From: Paraburkholderia unamae
GTDB taxonomy: Bacteria; Pseudomonadota; Gammaproteobacteria; Burkholderiales; Burkholderiaceae
NCBI RefSeq assembly: GCF_003268775.1
Contig: NZ_QLSU01000014.1
Location: 124,001-188,000 of the forward strand
DNA length: 64,000 nt
Direction of reading: 5' to 3'
Numbering within the stretch: position 1 is the stretch's first letter; each line of letters starts with the position of its first letter. The notes under the pieces are model-generated. The model was not told where the DNA came from. It did not search any database and was given only the letters and a program-made list of their open reading frames with translations. Shown piece by piece: positions 60,430 to 64,000 of this stretch. The position numbers and the translations under genes were made by a program.

Positions 60430-61380
60430 ATGCAAAACGACGCGCCCATCGACCGGTTCTTCCGCAGCGGACTGAAGCTCGCGCACTTGCGCATCCTCGT
60501 CGCGCTGGCCGATCTTGGCCAGGTCACGCGCGTGGCCGCGGCTTTTCACGTGACGCAGCCGGCCGTCTCCAGACAGATCGCCGAGATCGAGCAGGCAATG
60601 GCGGTGAGCGTCGTGAACCGGGTCGGCAATGCGCTCGAACTGACCGCCATCGGCACGGTGATCGTCGCGTGCGGGCGCGAGATACTGCGCCATCTCGAAC
60701 TTGCGCGCCGCGACGTGAACGCGCTCGCCACGGGCACGGGCGGACACGTGCGCTTTGGCGCCGTGGTGACGATTCCCGAGCCGCTCACGGCGAATGCCGT
60801 GCAGCTCTTTCTTCGCCGCGCGCCGGCGGCGTCGCTGTCGTTCGTCGAAGGCACGCTGGACCGGCTCATCAAGATGCTCGACGAGGGCGAACTCGACATC
60901 GCCATCGGACGCAACCGCATACCGACCGCGCAAACGCAGTTGCGCCAGGAAGCGCTCCATAGCGAGCCGTTCGTGTTCGTGGCGAGCGCCCATCATCCGC
61001 TCGGGCAGGTCGATCAGGCCGTCGAGTGGGACGACCTGCGCAACTGCCGCTGGATCACGCCGCTGCACGGCTCGCCGGCCTATGCGACGCTGATCGAGAC
61101 GCTCTCGTCGCACGGCATCGTGCCGGGCGCGAGCAACGTCGAATCGAGTTCGCTTTCGCTGAATGTCACGCTGCTCACGCACGGCGAATTCGTCGCGATC
61201 CTGCCGCTTTCCACGGCGCGCCAGCACGCCATGCGCGGCCACATGCGCATCCTGCCGCTGGCGCCGCTCGAACCGTTGACCGAGGTGGTTGCGTACTGGC
61301 GTGCCGACGCGCTTCAGGGCGCCGGGCAACTGTTCGTGGAGTGTCTCAAGGAAGCCGGCAACGAAATGCGCAAGGATTGA
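60430..61380 (+). CDS. LysR family transcriptional regulator (GbpR-like)
   Basis: A 316-residue LysR protein. The N-terminal HTH is LKLAHLRILVALADLGQVTRVAAAFHVTQPAVSRQIAEIEQAM. The effector domain follows (residues 95-300) and resembles the GbpR/galactose-binding-protein-regulator branch by overall pattern. ATG 60430 is preferred to an upstream TTG/GTG because it gives the standard length. It is divergent from the MFS-SDR-dehydratase operon and probably controls it. Confidence 0.88.
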   Translation: MQNDAPIDRFFRSGLKLAHLRILVALADLGQVTRVAAAFHVTQPAVSRQIAEIEQAMAVSVVNRVGNALELTAIGTVIVACGREILRHLELARRDVNALATGTGGHVRFGAVVTIPEPLTANAVQLFLRRAPAASLSFVEGTLDRLIKMLDEGELDIAIGRNRIPTAQTQLRQEALHSEPFVFVASAHHPLGQVDQAVEWDDLRNCRWITPLHGSPAYATLIETLSSHGIVPGASNVESSSLSLNVTLLTHGEFVAILPLSTARQHAMRGHMRILPLAPLEPLTEVVAYWRADALQGAGQLFVECLKEAGNEMRKD

Positions 61381-61458
61381 GCGGGGCGCAACGCCTGCGC
61401 TGGACCTTCAGTGGCCGTTCGACGATAGACAGTTCGGTTGACGATAGAGGAGAGCGCC

Positions 61459-61571
61459 ATGAACGAGGTTTCGCTTATCGGCATCGCACCGGACGCACGG
61501 CTACCATGAACCGGATACACGGCGTTCTGCTCGATTGAGGTGTCCTCTATAGCAACGGCGAATGCAGATGA
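61459..61571 (+). pseudogene. Debris of an IS110-type transposase start and a HAD phosphatase start
   Basis: 61459-61509 encodes MNEVSLIGI followed by unrelated residues. The first nine match the usual beginning of IS110-family transposases. At 61506 a second frame reads MNRIHGVLLD, a TGA (61536-61538), then GVLYSNG, which is the first motif region of a HAD hydrolase (DxxGVLY) with a stop in it. Neither is intact, so this 113-bp stretch looks like a junction of decayed genes. The matches are short. Confidence 0.4.
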
Positions 61572-62938
61572 TCGGGATGATCGAGCATGTCGGCGACGAG
61601 ATGCAGTGACTCTTCTATTCCCAGCGCGTCGCTGGGACCGCCGAGACAGATGCGTACGGCGTTGGGTGGATTCCCGTCGGTGCTGAACGCCGCACCGGAC
61701 ACCACGCCAATTTGCTTCGTGCGCAGATGCGAAGCGAGTTCCGACGCGCTCCATCCCGTTTCGCGCGGGACCTTGAGCCAGAGGTGAAAGCAGTCCTTCG
61801 ACGCTTCGAACTCGCGTGCAGCGAACACCTGCGCCGCAATTTGCTGGCGCACCATGCACTCGTTGCGAATGGCTTCAAGCATTTGCTGAGCCACCCCGCT
61901 CTCGATCCAGCACGCGGCGAGATGCGACATGTAAGGGCTCGCCATGACCGTGGTCGCGCGCAGCGCCCCCGATAGACGCTCGGCATGGCGCGCGCTCGGT
62001 GCAACGACGAACGCCACACGCAATCCCGCACCGAAGCACTTCGACATGCCTGTCACGTAGTAGGTGAGTTCGGGCGCGAGCGTTGCAAGCGCCACGGGCG
62101 GCGCTTCGCAGAGCATGCCGTACGCGTCGTCCTCGATGATGGGCACGTTATAGCGCAGCGCGATATCGGCGATATGCTCGCGGCGATTCTGTGAGAGCGT
62201 GCGCGTTGTCGGATTCTGAAGTGTGGGATTGCAGTAAAGCACTCCGGGCTTGCGAGTCTTGCAGAGCGCTTCGAACGCCGTGGCGTTGATGCCGTCCTCG
62301 TCGCGCGGCAACGGGGCGAGCGGCATGCCCAGTTGATTCGCGATCACCTTCAGGCCGGGATAGGCCAGGCAATCGGTGCAGATCGTTTCGCCGGGTTTCA
62401 CGAGCCGCAGCAGCAGCGCAACAAGCGCGTTGTGAATGCCGGGGCAGACCAGCAAGCCATCCGGGCGATGCGAAGGCAGCGTGTGGCGCAGCCACTGGCT
62501 GGCCGTGCTGCGCTCGAACTGCGAGCCGCCAAAATCCTGATAACGCAACATGGACCACGGGTCGGCCGCGCCAACGATCCGTGCCGCCGATTCCGCGAGC
62601 AGCGCCCTCATGTCCGGCGGCTCGGGCGGCATGTTCATGGTCATTTCCAGCGCCGTACCCGCGCGCAGCGGCACGGCCGGTGGCCGGCCGCGCACATAGG
62701 ATCCGCTGCCCGCGCGCGAATCGATCAGGCCCCGCTTGCGTGCCTCGGCATAGCCGCGCGCGAGCGTCGTGTAGTTGATCTTGAGTGCATCGGAGAGATC
62801 TCGCAGCGCGGGAAGCCGGTCACGCGGGCGCAAACGGCCGCTCGCAACGTCCTCTTCGATGAGATCGGGAATGGTCTGATAAACGGGCTTGTCGCTTTCG
62901 GCGAGCCGTTTCAGCCAGTGAGCGGTGAAATTCGACAT
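61547..62938 (-). CDS. MocR family PLP-dependent transcriptional regulator
   Basis: A 463-residue GntR-HTH plus aminotransferase-fold fusion. The HTH opens with KPVYQTIPDLIEEDVASGRLRPRDRLPALRDLSDALKINYTTLARGYAEA. The aminotransferase-like domain has the likely PLP Lys in YYVTGMSKCFGAGLRVAFVV, plus NPTLQNPTTRTL and EDDAYGMLCE. It is divergent from the Nit1C-type genes and is a strong candidate regulator of them through the direct repeats in between. Confidence 0.88.
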   Translation of the reverse strand: MSNFTAHWLKRLAESDKPVYQTIPDLIEEDVASGRLRPRDRLPALRDLSDALKINYTTLARGYAEARKRGLIDSRAGSGSYVRGRPPAVPLRAGTALEMTMNMPPEPPDMRALLAESAARIVGAADPWSMLRYQDFGGSQFERSTASQWLRHTLPSHRPDGLLVCPGIHNALVALLLRLVKPGETICTDCLAYPGLKVIANQLGMPLAPLPRDEDGINATAFEALCKTRKPGVLYCNPTLQNPTTRTLSQNRREHIADIALRYNVPIIEDDAYGMLCEAPPVALATLAPELTYYVTGMSKCFGAGLRVAFVVAPSARHAERLSGALRATTVMASPYMSHLAACWIESGVAQQMLEAIRNECMVRQQIAAQVFAAREFEASKDCFHLWLKVPRETGWSASELASHLRTKQIGVVSGAAFSTDGNPPNAVRICLGGPSDALGIEESLHLVADMLDHPDHLHSPLL

Positions 62939-63305
62939 GGAGCGTGCGCGTGCGATCGGGTGAAGATGGGCTCATTCATTCTAGTGAGAATCGACGGCGG
63001 AAAATAAACAATTGATTGTGAGTGATTGCATCGAATGATCCGAATTGATGCGCGCATGCACCGAAAGTGATTGCATATTGCCCAGCACCAGGGCGTGAGC
63101 CATTTCATGCGGTTTGCACGCCATGTCACGCGAAAGGGGGGGGCACGCACTTCACGAAAAAAATCTGCGTGGATCATTCGCGGCACGTCGAATTGATTGG
63201 GTATTGATTGCATGACGCGTGCCGCCAGATGGCATAGCCGTTGCAAAAAGAGAGGCGCCGGCCACGGGTCGGTCACAGTCCTCAATCATTCAACGGAGTC
63301 ACATC
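62939..63305 (+). promoter_or_regulatory. 367-bp regulatory region with direct repeats, upstream of the nitrilase cluster
   Basis: No gene is seen. TGATTG occurs at 63013-63018, 63023-63028, 63068-63073, 63194-63199 and 63205-63210, with TGATTGCAT extending three of them. The outer two pairs are 10 and 11 bp apart, i.e. on one face of the helix, as expected for a MocR-type direct-repeat site. The stretch also holds a G-run (63137-63144) and the sigma-54 promoter described separately. Confidence 0.6.
63230..63245 (+). promoter_or_regulatory. Sigma-54 promoter
   Basis: TGGCATA-GCCG-TTGCA matches the -24/-12 consensus (TGGCACG-N4-TTGCW) with correct spacing and the invariant GG and GC. It is 61 bp before the start at 63306. 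Nitrogen-limitation control by NtrC with RpoN fits the nitrogen-starvation label of the gene family downstream, although no clear NtrC site was found. Confidence 0.8.
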
Positions 63306-63788
63306 ATGCCCGCCATCACCACGCCCGCCCACAAGACCGGCGACTTTCTCGTCGACTATGAGGAGAAGGTGTTCGAGGACGTCAAGGCGGAACCCGGCGA
63401 GAAAGCGCTCGTCACGTTCCACACAGTCGCGTTCGAAGGCTCCATTGGCTTCGTCAACATGCTTCAGGCCACGCGGTTGCAGCGCAAGGGCTTTGAAACT
63501 TCGATTCTGCTCTACGGTCCCGGTGTGATGCTGGGGGTGCAGCGTGGTTTCCCGACGCTCGGCGCCGAAGCGTTTCCGGGGCATCTGAACTTCAACAACC
63601 AGATCATGAAGTTCATGGCCGAGGGCGGCAAGGTCTACGCGTGCCGTTTCGCGCTACAGGCGCTCTACGGCCACGGCGAGGCCTCGCTGATAGAAGGCGT
63701 GCGGCCCATCAATCCGCTCGACGTGCTCGACCTGAAACTGCTGCATCGCAAGTCGAACGCGCTCGTGATCGACACCTGGACTGTCTGA
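63306..63788 (+). CDS. MSMEG_0572/Sll0783 family nitrogen-starvation protein (Nit1C cluster)
   Basis: A 160-residue protein with EKALVTFHTVAFEGSIGFVNMLQATRLQRKGFETSILLYGPGV, LGAEAFPGHLNFNNQI and EGGKVYACRFALQALYGHGEASLIEG, which match the small conserved protein that opens Nit1C clusters. Its biochemical role is not known. ATG 63306 follows AACGGAGTC. A nitrilase follows after 18 bp, as in characterised clusters linked to cyanide and nitrile assimilation. Confidence 0.85.
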   Translation: MPAITTPAHKTGDFLVDYEEKVFEDVKAEPGEKALVTFHTVAFEGSIGFVNMLQATRLQRKGFETSILLYGPGVMLGVQRGFPTLGAEAFPGHLNFNNQIMKFMAEGGKVYACRFALQALYGHGEASLIEGVRPINPLDVLDLKLLHRKSNALVIDTWTV

Positions 63789-63806
63789 GCGCACACGGGT
63801 ATCGCC

Positions 63807-64000
63807 ATGTCGATCCAATCCACGAACCGCATCGTTCGCGCCGCCGCCGTGCAGATTGCGCCGGATCTCGAATCGTGCACGGGCACGCTCGCGCGCGTCG
63901 GCGACGCGATCGTCAGCGCCGCGCGCGAGGGCGTGCAACTGGCCGTGTTTCCCGAAACGTTTCTGCCGTACTACCCGTACTTCTCGTTCGTGCTGCCGCC
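63807..64000 (+). CDS. Nitrilase (Nit1-type), N-terminal part, truncated by window end
   Basis: The first 64 residues of a nitrilase. IVRAAAVQIAPDLESCTGTLARV opens the fold, and AVFPETFLPYYPYFSFVLPP carries the catalytic Glu of the Glu-Lys-Cys triad. The Lys and Cys lie outside the window. In Nit1C clusters this nitrilase is followed by a radical-SAM protein, an acetyltransferase, an AIR-synthase-like protein and others. Members act on aliphatic nitriles and, in some strains, cyanide. Confidence 0.88.
   Translation, partial: MSIQSTNRIVRAAAVQIAPDLESCTGTLARVGDAIVSAAREGVQLAVFPETFLPYYPYFSFVLP

Overview
The window is 64 kb of GC-rich DNA with dense, mostly accessory metabolic genes. Codon use, gene families and the start of a Nit1C-type nitrilase cluster point to a Burkholderiales bacterium, most likely Burkholderiaceae (Paraburkholderia, Caballeronia or Burkholderia). 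This is inference from content. No rRNA, tRNA, CRISPR array or phage gene was seen.

Bases 1-31,000 look like one catabolic island of unknown substrate. It holds a beta-keto acid cleavage enzyme, an acyl-CoA dehydrogenase, two crotonase-fold enzymes, a thioesterase, ETF subunits, a Rieske oxygenase, a phytoene-desaturase-like flavoprotein and a 3-ketosteroid-dehydrogenase-like flavoprotein. It also holds a cytochrome P450 with rubredoxin and a BoxA-like reductase, a CrtC/AttH-like protein, four kinase-fold (APH/CHK-type) proteins, a PEP-synthase/rifampin-phosphotransferase-like protein, an AraC regulator and a truncated oxidase cassette (subunit III/IV-like only). One kinase overlaps a small helical protein and another is fused to a similar domain. 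This recalls LvaA/LvaB of levulinate catabolism, where a hydroxyacyl-CoA is phosphorylated and then dephosphorylated to an enoyl-CoA. A recurring palindrome, about WCGTATG-N4-CATACGW, lies in nearly every promoter region of the island and suggests a single regulon. My working model is a pathway for a polyhydroxylated or hydroxylatable alicyclic/terpenoid/steroid-like acid: P450 and Rieske hydroxylation, phosphorylation-assisted removal of hydroxyls, then beta-oxidation.

Bases 31,403-41,496 carry a 12-gene leftward operon: small SCP2-like protein, alpha/beta hydrolase, branched-chain-type ABC importer (livKHMGF order), aldehyde dehydrogenase, 3-hydroxyisobutyrate-dehydrogenase-like enzyme, IclR regulator and a lactonase-like metallo-hydrolase. 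A TetR-type palindrome lies upstream.

Bases 41,864-46,607 hold an MFS carboxylate transporter, tricarballylate dehydrogenase TcuA, its electron-transfer partner TcuB and a GntR regulator. Bases 46,884-52,665 encode a complete RND efflux pump (adaptor, pump, outer-membrane channel). A transposase remnant and a glutathione peroxidase follow.

Bases 53,968-61,380 encode a sugar-acid-type catabolic set (two MFS carriers, HIBADH-like dehydrogenase, IlvD/Edd dehydratase, SDR) with a divergent LysR regulator. From 61,547 a MocR regulator faces, across a 367-bp region with direct repeats and a sigma-54 promoter, the first genes of a Nit1C nitrilase cluster that runs off the right end.
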